A DNA stretch of 64,000 bases from Aphanothece sp. CMT-3BRIN-NPC111 (GCA_019359765.1 JAHHGU010000007.1:62001-126000); one strand, 5' to 3'; shown: positions 1 through 8,380, counted from the stretch's first letter. Notes: generated from the letters alone by a model not told the origin. Numbers and translations are program-made.

Positions 1-98
1 GTATAAGGTTGCCACGGTTGGTTGGGATGGGTGCGTAGGTGCAATACCTTCTCTTCATTAGTTGCACCTAAGGATAACCAGCACATTTGTTTAAGCAT
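1..98 (-). CDS. 5' part of an unidentified gene (runs off the window start)
   Basis: On the minus strand an ATG at 98 is preceded by AGGAG six bases upstream, a good ribosome binding site, and the frame stays open for 32 codons to the window edge. The peptide begins MLKQMCWLSLGATNEEK. I do not recognise it. It lies 63 bases downstream of the small membrane ORF at 162-260 on the same strand, so the two may be cotranscribed. The start is well supported by the binding site; the function is unknown. Confidence 0.5.
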   Translation of the reverse strand, partial: MLKQMCWLSLGATNEEKVLHLRTHPNQPWQPY

Positions 99-161
99 GT
101 GAAACTCCTTGAGCCTAAATCCGTGAGAATTTGTATCCAAAATTGTTAACTAGCTGTTCGA

Positions 162-260
162 CTAGACAGCAATTGCAGCGAATGAATAAGCAATAATAAT
201 GAAACCAATGCCAAGGCCAGCACTAGAAATGAGGAGTACCCATTGGGGTAATGTATACAT
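162..260 (-). CDS. small one-helix membrane protein candidate, 32 aa
   Basis: ATG at 260 to TAG at 162 gives a 32-residue peptide that is almost entirely one hydrophobic segment (about residues 8-32, rich in I, A, G, L and F), starting MYTLPQWVLL. Such peptides are common in cyanobacteria as photosynthetic, NDH or cytochrome accessory subunits, but this one does not match PetL, PetM, PetN, PsbX, PsbY, Psb30 or PsaM as I remember them. The upstream G-run (GGGGGGC) is only a weak ribosome binding site. Translation is plausible but unproven. Confidence 0.4.
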   Translation of the reverse strand: MYTLPQWVLLISSAGLGIGFIIIAYSFAAIAV

Positions 261-626
261 TGATTAGCCCCCCATACGTATAAATCTAACCTCATTATCT
301 CTATCTTATGCCTCCATAAGCCTCTTTCTATAGCATTATCTATGCTTTAAAAAAACTTTTTGAAGTTTAAGATACATTTTTGAGATATCTAACCTGCGGC
401 ATAAAACCCACTTAAAATATTTTTTTGTAGTTTTATATACATATTCTTAACTTTTGTATACTTATAACGATAGAGGATTGCACAAAGTAGAAGATTTATA
501 TTTAAAAAGGCGTAACTAAAAATTAGAATAAGTTTAAGTTATATTAAGTATTTTAATATAACTTTTTAAAAAAGCATAGTTTAACTTATTTTAACTAAGC
601 CACTTCATCTTGAACAAAAGGCTCGC
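261..626. other. AT-rich intergenic region with divergent promoters
   Basis: This stretch separates the small minus-strand ORF from the plus-strand glycosidase. It is very AT-rich from about 330 to 600, as expected for promoter DNA serving both directions. I see no reading frame, RNA gene or strong hairpin in it. Confidence 0.5.
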
Positions 627-2285
627 ATGGTAAGTTTAATTGAATTTAAATTATTCGCTCCTCGGAACACAGCAGCCAGTTTAATGGTGTCTTTTTCAGA
701 CTGGAAAGAAAAACCGATGGAAAAAGGCGAGGATGGTTATTTTCGCACGCAGATAGAACTGGAGGATGGCGTTTATCAATATAAATTCCGCGTTCAGTCC
801 CAAAGCCCCTCTTTTGAACCAGATGAATGGGTAGACGTTGTAGATCCCTACGCCACAGATGTAGATGAGGCTAATAATATCGGCATCGTGCGGATTAAAG
901 ATGGCAGCCAGATTGTCGATACTTATGTTTGGCAGCACGACGACAAGCCGCTACCTGCTAATCAGGAGTTAGTAATTTACGAAATGCACGTTGCCGACTT
1001 TTGTGGTGACGAGCCGCGCGATCGCGGTAAATTTAAGTACGTCATTGAAAAGCTAGATTATCTAAGCGAACTGGGCATCAACGCCATCGAGTTGATGCCA
1101 ATCACTGAGTATGCAGGTAATTATAGCTGGGGCTATTTAGTGCGCCACTTCTTCGCTACAGAAACCAGTTATGGTTCTACTGAAGATTTGAAGCGGCTAA
1201 TCGACGAATGCCATGCTAAAGGCATCCGCGTGATTATGGACGGAATTTATAACCACTGCGATGACGAATGCCCTTTATTAAGGATCGATCGCGATTACTG
1301 GTATTACCAGGATAAGCACTACCCTGACGATCCTGCTAATTATTGGGGGCCAGAGTTTAACTACGAAAACTACGACGAAAAACTAGATATTCGTCCAGCT
1401 TGGAATTTCATTGGCGATGTGGTGCGTTTCTGGATTCAGGAATATCACATCGACGGCATTCGCTTTGATGCCGTGCGTCAGCTGGATAACTACGACTTTC
1501 TGCACTGGATTACTAAGGAAGCCACACAAGCTGCTGGTTCCAAGCCGTTCTACAACATTGCCGAACATATTCCCGAAGCAACTGCCATTGTTGCTCCCTC
1601 TGGGCCGATGGAAGGCTGCTGGCATGAAAGTTTTCGCATTTTCGTTATTGAAAATATAACTGGGGATATCTTCGATATAGGGCGGCTCAAGCAGGTGCTA
1701 GATGCCAAATCCGACGGTTTTCAAGGTGCAACCAGTGTCGTGAATTACCTGGCAAGCCACGATCGCGATCACCTGATGGCAGAGCAAGGCTTTCGCACCC
1801 TTGATAAGGAAGCAACCTTTAAGCGAGCTAAGTTGGGAGCTGTCTTGCTGATGACAGCAATGGGAGTGCCAATGCTTTGGATGGGCGAAGAGTTTGGGGA
1901 GTACACGCGCCAAACTCCCAACCAGCAAAACAAACTGCAATGGGTTCTATTAAAAAATGAGCATAATCGCGATTTGTGGGAGTATTACAAAAGCTTGATT
2001 GCTCTACGCAAGAGTAATCCGGCGCTGCACACGGAAAATATTGAATTTTTTCACGAAAACGTTGAAGCCAAAGTATTGGCCTACATTCGTTGGAACGATG
2101 AGGGGTCTCGCGTGGTCGTAGTAGCCAATTTTTCAGGTAACGAGCTAGCTGGGTATAAAATCCCTAACTTTCCAGCTGCTGGGACTTGGCATGAGTGGAC
2201 TGGTAACTACGATGTACAGGCTGGGGAGGATAGCTTGATGATTGACTTGGCAGAGTATGAAGCCCAGGTTTTCGTCTTGGAGTAG
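627..2285 (+). CDS. alpha-amylase family (GH13) glycosidase with N-terminal CBM48-like domain
   Basis: A 552-residue glycoside hydrolase of the GH13 family, acting on alpha-glucan (glycogen, maltodextrin or trehalose-related substrates). Residues about 1-90 resemble the CBM48/E-set domain of branching enzymes and trehalohydrolases, with DGVYQYKF. The TIM barrel shows the conserved regions in order: DGIYNH (205-210), GIRFDAV with nucleophile D281, NIAEH with the acid/base E313, and SHD (377-379), where the transition-state Asp is preceded by Ser-His rather than the usual Asn-His. A C-terminal beta domain follows from about 455. There is no signal peptide, so it is cytosolic. Family and active site are clear; the exact substrate is not. 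Confidence 0.9.
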   Translation: MVSLIEFKLFAPRNTAASLMVSFSDWKEKPMEKGEDGYFRTQIELEDGVYQYKFRVQSQSPSFEPDEWVDVVDPYATDVDEANNIGIVRIKDGSQIVDTYVWQHDDKPLPANQELVIYEMHVADFCGDEPRDRGKFKYVIEKLDYLSELGINAIELMPITEYAGNYSWGYLVRHFFATETSYGSTEDLKRLIDECHAKGIRVIMDGIYNHCDDECPLLRIDRDYWYYQDKHYPDDPANYWGPEFNYENYDEKLDIRPAWNFIGDVVRFWIQEYHIDGIRFDAVRQLDNYDFLHWITKEATQAAGSKPFYNIAEHIPEATAIVAPSGPMEGCWHESFRIFVIENITGDIFDIGRLKQVLDAKSDGFQGATSVVNYLASHDRDHLMAEQGFRTLDKEATFKRAKLGAVLLMTAMGVPMLWMGEEFGEYTRQTPNQQNKLQWVLLKNEHNRDLWEYYKSLIALRKSNPALHTENIEFFHENVEAKVLAYIRWNDEGSRVVVVANFSGNELAGYKIPNFPAAGTWHEWTGNYDVQAGEDSLMIDLAEYEAQVFVLE

Positions 2286-2298
2286 CAAATTCAACCTA

Positions 2299-2333
2299 CT
2301 CCGCCCACAAGGGGCGGAGATTGGTGTTTTTTT
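2299..2333 (+). terminator. rho-independent terminator of the GH13 gene
   Basis: CTCCGCCC, a five-base loop, then GGGCGGAG form a perfect 8-bp stem 14 bases after the glycosidase stop. A run of seven T follows after a few bases. Confidence 0.75.
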
Positions 2334-2387
2334 GTTAGTGATTAGTAGGGCGTGTTTCCAACTAACTACTAACAAAAAACCACTAAC
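2333..2387. repeat. TTAGT-type intergenic hairpin repeat, copy 1
   Basis: GTTAGTG at the left pairs with CACTAAC at the right, with more AGTAG/CTACT pairing between them. Sequences built from the same TTAGTAGTTAGT words recur at about 4519, 19667, 32557 and 33724, always between genes. Confidence 0.6.
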
Positions 2388-2556
2388 GGCGGCGGCAGGA
2401 GGAGCCTCCATACTCGCAAGGGGTATAGCATCCCCGCCGCCCCTAACCCTAGTCTGTGATATTCTGAGTTTTGCGAGCGGCTCCCCAACGTATACTAATT
2501 TTGAGGTGAGCGGTTTGATCGCTTGTCTTAAGCAAAGAATAAATAGCACCTTTTCC

Positions 2557-3126
2557 ATGTCTTCATCCCCATATTCTGAAGAAAATGAGTCTTCCCCTAG
2601 CGAATCAGTCACACTGACGGATGCCGCAGGGCGATCGCTCAATTGTTACATTGAGCATTCCGTGGAAGTAGAAGGCTCTGAGTACCTTCTCTTGTTGCCG
2701 ATGGACTCGCCGGTAGAAATTGTTGCCTGGAGCGAGGATGGGGAGGAAGAAGCCATCCTCCTCGAAGATGATGCCGAGATTGACAAAGTTTTTGCCGACG
2801 CCCAAGCGGTTCTGTCAGAGCTGAATCTTGCCCTTAAGCGCACTGCCTACGCTCTCACCGTTGCCGGTGAACTGCCGCCTGTGGAAGAGCAAGACATCCT
2901 CACCCTGGAAGTTGAAGAAGAAGGCAGCGATTTAGAAGCAGAAGAATTTCAGTTTCTCGCCAGCTTCTACCATGAGGAGCAGGAGTACGCGGTTTATACC
3001 CCACTCGATCCCCTGCTGTTCTTTGCACGGCAGAACGACAGTGGTAAACCAGAGCTGCTTTCCCCAGAAGAATTTAAAAAAGTACAGCCCCTCCTGGAAG
3101 AAATGCTGTTTGATGAACTCGAATAG
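2557..3126 (+). CDS. DUF3727 domain protein, acidic cyanobacterial conserved protein
   Basis: A 189-residue, strongly acidic protein. The frame is open further upstream to 2242, but that part overlaps the glycosidase end and the terminator, so the ATG at 2557 (MSSSPYSEEN) is the likely start. Residues about 15-75 look like a DUF1292-type beta domain (VTLTDAAGRSLNCYIEH). The second half, with EEFQFLASFYHEEQEYAVYTPLDP, matches my memory of DUF3727, which is found in cyanobacteria and plastid-bearing eukaryotes. Its function is not established. It lies directly upstream of mltG, an arrangement I associate with cyanobacterial genomes. Confidence 0.75.
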   Translation: MSSSPYSEENESSPSESVTLTDAAGRSLNCYIEHSVEVEGSEYLLLLPMDSPVEIVAWSEDGEEEAILLEDDAEIDKVFADAQAVLSELNLALKRTAYALTVAGELPPVEEQDILTLEVEEEGSDLEAEEFQFLASFYHEEQEYAVYTPLDPLLFFARQNDSGKPELLSPEEFKKVQPLLEEMLFDELE

Positions 3127-3437
3127 ACACAACCATTATTCGATATCGGATTTGGGATTTTAGAAATGGAATTGTTCCCCCTACACCGAAGTCGGGGGCC
3201 GCAGACCTATGCGTGTTTTTGGTCAGCCGAGGCAGCGGATTTTAGATTTGCAATTTCCGGCTGAAGGGGGCGCTCTTTGAGTCAATCGACTTTGGGAGTA
3301 GCTAGTATCTCATATCGGCTCGATCTAGTGGCTGGAGACAAACAATTCAAAATTCTTGCTTCCAAAATCTAAAATGGGGAGCATCAACACCTGCAAAATT
3401 AGATATTTTACGGGTAGCGCTTGTTTACCCACCAGAT
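3127..3437. other. intergenic region, no gene seen
   Basis: About 310 bases between the DUF3727 gene and mltG. It holds a small hairpin (CCCCC/GGGGG near 3177-3200) and degenerate copies of the phrase TTTTAGATTTTGGATTT that recurs between genes elsewhere in the window. I find no coding frame or recognisable RNA. Confidence 0.5.
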
Positions 3438-4505
3438 ATGAAAGCTGTTAAACGCACCTCCAAGTGGTTGTATTTACTGGCGCTAGTGCCAGTAATCTTA
3501 GGTATCTGTGCTTTTCTGGGCTGGTCGTGGTGGAGCCGAGAAAGTGCGCCGCCTTTAGCGGGATCGCCATCAACACCTGCGGCAGATAAAGCGGTGCTGA
3601 TCAAAATACCCCCAGGAACCGCATCCCAGCAAATAGGTCGCCAATTGGAGAGTGGTGGCTTAATTCGCTCAAGCAAAGCCTGGAAGCTGTGGGCCTCTTG
3701 GTTATCATTTCAAGACAAACAAGGTGGCTTTAAATCGGGAACTTACAAACTTTCGCCCACGCAGTCACTACCGGCGATCGCCAACCAAATCTGGAAAGGC
3801 TCGGTGGTGCAGCTGAATTTCACGATTCCAGAAGGGTGGTCGCTACAGCAGATGGCTACTTACTTTGAATCTATAGGATTTTTCAAAGCTGAAGACTTTC
3901 TCGCTGCGGCTAATCAAATTCCTAAAGACAAGTATCCTTGGTTACCGGAGGGACCGACTAACTTGGAAGGGTTTTTGTACCCGGACACTTACAAGCTAGC
4001 CAGCGATAGCATTACCCCCCAGGCAATCATAGATCAAATGCTCAAACAGTTTGAGCAGGTGGCTCTACCGCTATATCAACAAGCCCCAAACCGCACCCAA
4101 ATGAGTTTGCTTCAATGGGTAACCCTTGCCAGCATTGTGGAAAAAGAAGCGGTGGTTGCCGAGGAACGCCCTCGCATTGCTGGTGTCTTCACCAAGCGTC
4201 TGCAAGTGGGAATGACACTGGGATCTGACCCAACTGTTGAGTATGCTTTGGGAATTCGGCAAACTCAGGATACGCCACTGACTTTCGCTCAAGTGAAGGT
4301 TGACTCTCCCTACAACACCTATATCTATCCTGGGCTACCGCCCGGTCCCATTGCCAGCCCTGGTATAGGCAGTTTAAAAGCAGTGTTGCAACCAGAAAAC
4401 ACAGATTTTCTATATTTTGTAGCTCGGTACGATGGCACGCACGTTTTCAGCCGGACACTACAAGAACACAATGCTGCTATCAGTGCCATCCAGAGAAAAC
4501 AGTAA
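3438..4505 (+). CDS. mltG: MltG-type endolytic murein transglycosylase (YceG-like)
   Basis: This inner-membrane enzyme cuts nascent peptidoglycan glycan strands and is thought to set strand length. The protein is 355 residues, close to the family norm. One N-terminal membrane helix (about 11-31, LYLLALVPVILGICAFLGW) is followed by a proline-rich linker, a LysM-like YceG subdomain and the catalytic domain. The catalytic Glu is E235 in ASIVEKE, and the conserved SPYNTYIYPGLPPGPI and NPG-like ASPGIGSLKA segments follow. The ATG at 3438 gives the expected short cytosolic tail before the helix. The YqeG-type phosphatase and proB follow on the same strand. Confidence 0.92.
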   Translation: MKAVKRTSKWLYLLALVPVILGICAFLGWSWWSRESAPPLAGSPSTPAADKAVLIKIPPGTASQQIGRQLESGGLIRSSKAWKLWASWLSFQDKQGGFKSGTYKLSPTQSLPAIANQIWKGSVVQLNFTIPEGWSLQQMATYFESIGFFKAEDFLAAANQIPKDKYPWLPEGPTNLEGFLYPDTYKLASDSITPQAIIDQMLKQFEQVALPLYQQAPNRTQMSLLQWVTLASIVEKEAVVAEERPRIAGVFTKRLQVGMTLGSDPTVEYALGIRQTQDTPLTFAQVKVDSPYNTYIYPGLPPGPIASPGIGSLKAVLQPENTDFLYFVARYDGTHVFSRTLQEHNAAISAIQRKQ

Positions 4506-4518
4506 GCTCGAAGCATGG

Positions 4519-4561
4519 ATAGTAGTTAGTGGGAATAAGGCTTGGCTAACTACTAACTATT
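4519..4561. repeat. TTAGT-type intergenic hairpin repeat, copy 2
   Basis: ATAGTAGTTAGT on the left and CTAACTACTAACTAT on the right form an inverted repeat just after the mltG stop. It may act as a terminator. It belongs to the family described at 2333. Confidence 0.55.
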
Positions 4562-4602
4562 ACCAATCACCAATCACCAAAATCCGTGGAGTCTAAAAGT
4601 TT

Positions 4603-5151
4603 ATGTCTTGGGGCGCGAACTTACAGCCTGATTTGATTTTGGGGGGACCGATTCTGAGTCTGACACCTGAGATGCTACAGCAATATAATCTCAAAGGTCT
4701 GGTATTGGATGTTGATGAAACTTTAGTACCGACGAAATCCACGCAGGCTTCTGAAGCACTCCTGCTGTGGGTGGAACAGATCAGACAGGTAGCGGCGCTG
4801 TGGCTTGTGAGTAATAACCTCAGCGAGACTCGGATTGGCAACATTGCTAAAGCCGTCAACTTACCTTATTTAACTGGTGCTGCTAAACCCTCCCGGCGGA
4901 AGTTAAGGCAAGCGGTTGAGGCAATGAAACTGCCGGTGGAACAGATAGCCATGGTGGGCGATCGCCTATTTACAGACGTCCTGGCAGGCAACCGATTGGG
5001 TATGTTTACAATTCTCGTCGAGCCGATGGTTGACCCTGCTGTCGCCGCACCTTATTATCCGGTACACTCCTTTGAAGTCTGGCTATCTCAAGCCTTGGGT
5101 GTTTCGCTTCCAGCCAAGCAACAAAACTTAAAGAATCCTGACAAATCCTGA
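4603..5151 (+). CDS. YqeG family HAD-IIIA phosphatase
   Basis: A 182-residue HAD superfamily phosphatase of the YqeG type. Motif I is LDVDET (D36, D38), and the C-terminal motifs are MVGDRLFTDVLAGNRLGM around 115-133. Relatives include phosphatidylglycerophosphate phosphatases (yeast Gep4), so phosphatidylglycerophosphate dephosphorylation is a reasonable guess but is not shown here. The length fits the family. It sits between mltG and proB on one strand, with its own start about 100 bases after mltG. Confidence 0.85.
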   Translation: MSWGANLQPDLILGGPILSLTPEMLQQYNLKGLVLDVDETLVPTKSTQASEALLLWVEQIRQVAALWLVSNNLSETRIGNIAKAVNLPYLTGAAKPSRRKLRQAVEAMKLPVEQIAMVGDRLFTDVLAGNRLGMFTILVEPMVDPAVAAPYYPVHSFEVWLSQALGVSLPAKQQNLKNPDKS

Positions 5152-5279
5152 AAAAGCAGAATATAAAGAAATCATTACGAAATCTCATGTTTTCAATAAT
5201 CCCTGCGATTATAGATATGGTTCAAATGGGGTCAGCTAATATAAAGACCCTAAATATTAAACATTTATAAATACCTGTG

Positions 5280-5328
5280 TAGAGCGCTAGTTCCTCAATT
5301 TAGAGGAATCGGCGCTCTAAAATTTTTG
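5280..5328 (+). terminator. long hairpin, likely terminator of the YqeG-type gene
   Basis: TAGAGCGC and GCGCTCTA enclose a second stem TTCCTC/GAGGAA, separated by a small symmetrical internal loop. The structure is followed by AAAATTTTTG. It lies about 130 bases after the stop codon, so it could also be a miniature palindromic repeat. Confidence 0.55.
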
Positions 5329-5446
5329 ATGCCAGGATTTGGGATTTTAGACTCCTCGCCAATCTATAGCAGTGGCCTTGTTGGGGGAAGTGACAATCGA
5401 CACGAGCCTCCATGCTTGTCATAGCTGCTGCTCTAACTCTCCGGAT

Positions 5447-5485
5447 TGCTAAAAGCTAATTGCTAAAAGCTAATTGCTAAAAGCT
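5447..5485. repeat. tandem short repeat (GCTAATTGCTAAAA)x3
   Basis: Nearly three tandem copies of a 14-base unit, CTAATTGCTAAAAG, end exactly at the proB start codon. The same AATTGCTAAAAG/AATTAGC words form tandem or inverted clusters at about 20903, 27412 and 60677. This looks like the short tandemly repeated repetitive (STRR) type of cyanobacterial sequence. Confidence 0.7.
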
Positions 5486-6592
5486 ATGCCTCAAACCCTT
5501 GTTGTCAAAATTGGCACCTCTAGCCTCACCCAAGCTAACGGTGCAATGGCTCTCTCCACAATTGCCACTTTGGTGGAAACCCTCACTAATCTGCGTTCCT
5601 CAGGCTACGGCGTAGTGCTGGTCTCTTCTGGTGCCGTGGGAGTTGGCTGTGCGCGGCTAGGGTTAAAAGAACGGCCTCGGACGATCGCACTGAAACAGGC
5701 GGTGGCGGCAGTAGGTCAGGGAAGGTTGATGCGCGTCTACGACGATTTATTTAGCGCCCTACAACAACCAATTGCCCAAGTTCTCCTCACCCGCAGCACC
5801 TTTAGAGAACGCACTACCTATGTTAATGCCTATAATACCTTCCAAGAATTACTACGCCTGGGCGTCATCCCCGTGGTGAATGAAAATGACACCGTGGCAG
5901 TGGAGGAGCTAAAGTTTGGAGATAATGATACACTTTCAGCTTTAGTTGCCAGTTTAATAGAGGCCGAGTGGCTATTTTTATTAACAGATGTGGATCGGCT
6001 ATATTCAGCTGATCCTCGCCAAGTACCCGATGCCCAGCCAATTACTTTGATCAGCCGGATGGAGCAGCTGGAAGAGTTGCAAGTGCAAACAGGCGATCGC
6101 GGTTCTATGTGGGGCACGGGCGGTATGGTCACAAAAATTACTGCCGCTCGCATTGCCACCAGCAGTGGCGTCCGAACCGTAATTACGGAAGGAAGATTTC
6201 CCCACAACATTGAGAAAATCTTACAGGGAGAACCCCTGGGCACCCAGTTTGAACCTCAGCCCCGCACCGGAAACTCCCGCAAGCGTTGGATTGCCCACGG
6301 GCTAATCCCCGCAGGGAAGTTATACTTGGATGCGGGAGCCGTCGCCGCGATTTTTAAAGGGGGTAAGTCCCTCTTAGCCGCCGGTATTACAGGCGTTGAG
6401 GGGGAGTTTCAGGCGTCTGATGCTGTACAGTTGTGTGATGCTGAAGGTCGTGAAATTGCCAGAGGGCTTGTCAACTACAGCTGCGCCGAACTCCGACAAA
6501 TTCAGGGGTGTCGCTCAGAAGAAATTTTCACGATTTTAGGTTACAGCAGTGCTGGAACCGTCGTCCACCGAGATAACCTTGTCTTGAGTTAG
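5486..6592 (+). CDS. proB: glutamate 5-kinase
   Basis: ProB phosphorylates glutamate to glutamyl 5-phosphate, the first step of proline synthesis, in the cytosol. The 368-residue protein has the amino-acid-kinase fold: VVKIGTSSL at the N-terminus, [28 protein letters not shown] and the MGTGGM-like WGTGGMVTK segment. A C-terminal PUA domain starts near residue 275. The ATG at 5486 gives [10 protein letters not shown]; a TTG 12 bases upstream falls inside the tandem repeat and is unlikely. A degenerate second copy of the 3' end lies about 30 bases downstream. Confidence 0.93.
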   Translation: MPQTLVVKIGTSSLTQANGAMALSTIATLVETLTNLRSSGYGVVLVSSGAVGVGCARLGLKERPRTIALKQAVAAVGQGRLMRVYDDLFSALQQPIAQVLLTRSTFRERTTYVNAYNTFQELLRLGVIPVVNENDTVAVEELKFGDNDTLSALVASLIEAEWLFLLTDVDRLYSADPRQVPDAQPITLISRMEQLEELQVQTGDRGSMWGTGGMVTKITAARIATSSGVRTVITEGRFPHNIEKILQGEPLGTQFEPQPRTGNSRKRWIAHGLIPAGKLYLDAGAVAAIFKGGKSLLAAGITGVEGEFQASDAVQLCDAEGREIARGLVNYSCAELRQIQGCRSEEIFTILGYSSAGTVVHRDNLVLS

Positions 6593-6619
6593 TTGTTAAT
6601 TATTAGTTGTTAGCAATAT

Positions 6620-6710
6620 TAAAGTTTCGGCCGCTCAGAGAAAATTGTAGCGATGCATAAACTGTCGTCCACCGCGATAACCTCCTGCTGAGCGTTAACC
6701 CAACCCATGC
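6620..6710 (+). pseudogene. degenerate duplicate of the proB 3' end
   Basis: The stretch 6660-6700 repeats the last codons of proB almost exactly: ACTGTCGTCCACCG followed by a variant of GATAACCTT. Read in frame it gives [11 protein letters not shown] against [11 protein letters not shown] in proB. Upstream, CGCTCAGAGAAAATTGTAGCGAT matches the proB segment for RSEEIFTI with a deletion. This is a scar of a partial tandem duplication. It has no start and cannot be functional as a gene. Confidence 0.6.
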
Positions 6711-6764
6711 CTGAATGACACGACAAGTCAGTTACTACGACCCTTTGATATGCAACCTTTAGCC

Positions 6765-6915
6765 AAGCAGCGTTCTAGGAGTTGAATCCTGTAGAGATAC
6801 CCGAAGCGACGGGGATTCAGTACTACCTTCGTTGTAGAACTAAAGAGGGGCTGGTTTAGAAACTGCCAGAGAGGGAAGCTAACTTTGCCGTGTTGGGGAG
6901 TCATAAGGAAAAATC
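6765..6915 (+). ncRNA. candidate structured RNA (OMEGA/IscB guide-RNA-like scaffold)
   Basis: Three nested perfect helices are visible: GTTCTA (6772-6777) with TAGAAC (6835-6840), GAATCC with GGATTC inside it, and CCCG with CGGG at the tip. A further hairpin, GGC..GTT/AAC..GCC, follows at about 6849-6868, and then AT-poor single-stranded-looking sequence. No reading frame covers it. Compact multi-helix segments of this size precede IscB-type genes in cyanobacteria as their omega RNA, and the general look is similar, but I cannot confirm the family and no iscB follows. The strand is uncertain. Confidence 0.35.
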
Positions 6916-7318
6916 GTATAGTTCGGTGGCGGGAAATACTGGCACTCTGAATGAGGCGTATCCATCAATCTTGTGCTAATTAAAGAATGCCACAATACAC
7001 ATTCAATTTTCGTGGTGATAATTGCGGAATATTTATAAAGCTTTTTGCCGAAGTCCGTAGTTTCACCTAGACGCGGCTAAGTTCCCTAGTTATATCAGGA
7101 TGGTATGGAGCTAGTGCTATACGAGAGTGGCGAATCAGGGTAGCAAAAATGCTGTAAGTCCAAGCGCAGGCAAGCCGCCCAACTTTATAGCACACGCTTC
7201 TTGGCGATCGCTCAAATAACTAAACTACAGTGGTCTTGGGAACTATCGCAGCGCTGAACGGCCGTTGACAAGAGTCAAACCACACTCCCTGCTACAATTT
7301 TGCCACACCAGCCTTGCA
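6916..7318. other. intergenic accessory DNA, no convincing gene
   Basis: About 400 bases with no conserved frame. A 27-codon ATG frame at 6987-7070 has no ribosome binding site. A hairpin GTAT..AGC/GCT..ATAC at about 7101-7120 and its flanks look RNA-like. This is probably the remains of an inserted element. Confidence 0.4.
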
Positions 7319-8338
7319 TTACTGGTTTTTCAGTCGGTAGTCAACTACTGCTTTACAAAATTTTAAAAGTTCGTTTTCACTAAAACTATTTTTGGCGTAG
7401 TTAGCTATAACGGACACAAACTGTACATTTCCTGGCACATAGCCGAGTGAAGAATCTATCCGATCTAGACTAGCCTGTCTGGGGTGCAGTTTATAACTAA
7501 TCCACTTTCTTGTTGTACTAGGATAATTAAGTTCCCACCCAGCATAAGGGCAACGTCCATCCTGCTTTTCCCACAAATCCTTTAGATATTGAGCGGTGAT
7601 AGTGCATTCTTTCCCTTTTGCTTTCGCATTCTTTTTTGCCATTTTAAGATAATGACGAAAAGGAAAGTATTCATCTATTCTTGTTCCCAGAATCAATGAT
7701 TTTGTAGAACCAGTAGTCAACTTTTGTATATTGCTAGTCTCGTCTATATTCAAGTCTCTCATGAAGGAACACGTCTCAGGCTCCAGTATTATAAATCTGT
7801 TGACTGTCCCACAAAATTCTATTAATTCTTGTTCAGTAAAGGTATTTTTAGCATAATTAGCAACCACAGCCACAAACTGTATATTGTCAGCTATGTAGCC
7901 TTTAAAAGGATCTTTGCGATCTACGCTCGCACGGTTAGGAGTTAATGGGGTACTTTCATAATCAGTAGTACAAGGTAAAAGCACTAAGTTCCATCCTGTG
8001 TAAGGACAAATACCTTGCTGGTTTTCCCATAAAAGCTTAAGGTCTTCCAGTGTTACTGAAAATTCTTTATTCCTCTCTTTGACAGAGGTTTTTATTCTTT
8101 TTAAATGATAGCGAAACGGAGAAAATTCGTCTCTGTCACTTCCTTTTTTTAAATGGGCGGTGCTTGTATTTATCTTATCCTTAAAGTTACTTAGCCCTCG
8201 AAACTGCCCAAAGCACTTTAAACAACAAAAATGTTCTCTACCTAACTTTTCACTGCGATTAAACTCACGGCGCGGTTTTGTAAATTCCTTGCCACAAGCA
8301 GGATTTGCACAAGCCACAATGACTACTGATAGTCCCAT
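7319..8338 (-). CDS. protein with zinc-finger-like N-terminus and two tandem HNH-like endonuclease domains
   Basis: About 339 residues. The frame opens with GTG at 8356, but that codon lies inside the tmRNA terminator. The ATG at 8338 or the GTG at 8317 is more likely the start. Four or five cysteines in the first 40 residues (CANPAC, CCLKC) suggest a zinc finger. The rest is an internal duplication of about 105 residues. Each half runs from a PFRxxLK segment through LWE.Q.G.CPY.GW.L to DR.D...GY...N.QFV..IANYAKN.F.E.EL..FC, the signature of phage-type HNH nucleases. A fused pseudo-dimer of this kind could cut or bind an asymmetric site. Codon use is AT-rich compared with its neighbours, and it lies beside tmRNA, a common integration site. 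Function is inferred only. Confidence 0.7.
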   Translation of the reverse strand: MGLSVVIVACANPACGKEFTKPRREFNRSEKLGREHFCCLKCFGQFRGLSNFKDKINTSTAHLKKGSDRDEFSPFRYHLKRIKTSVKERNKEFSVTLEDLKLLWENQQGICPYTGWNLVLLPCTTDYESTPLTPNRASVDRKDPFKGYIADNIQFVAVVANYAKNTFTEQELIEFCGTVNRFIILEPETCSFMRDLNIDETSNIQKLTTGSTKSLILGTRIDEYFPFRHYLKMAKKNAKAKGKECTITAQYLKDLWEKQDGRCPYAGWELNYPSTTRKWISYKLHPRQASLDRIDSSLGYVPGNVQFVSVIANYAKNSFSENELLKFCKAVVDYRLKNQ

Positions 8339-8344
8339 ACAAAC

Positions 8345-8380
8345 AAAAAAAATCACCTTATACTTAGAATGATAAGGTGA
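8345..8380 (-). terminator. rho-independent terminator of tmRNA
   Basis: On the minus strand TCACCTTAT and ATAAGGTGA form a perfect 9-bp stem followed by eight T, beginning 20 bases after the mature tmRNA 3' end. Confidence 0.85.

Noticed and set aside
2145..2642. Minus-strand 165-codon frame across the glycosidase terminator
   Set aside because: It spans a terminator, a repeat and the start of the DUF3727 gene on the other strand; no conserved domain.
6987..7070. A 27-codon ATG frame beginning MPQYTFNFRG
   Set aside because: There is no ribosome binding site, no hydrophobic or family signature, and it lies in apparent relic DNA.
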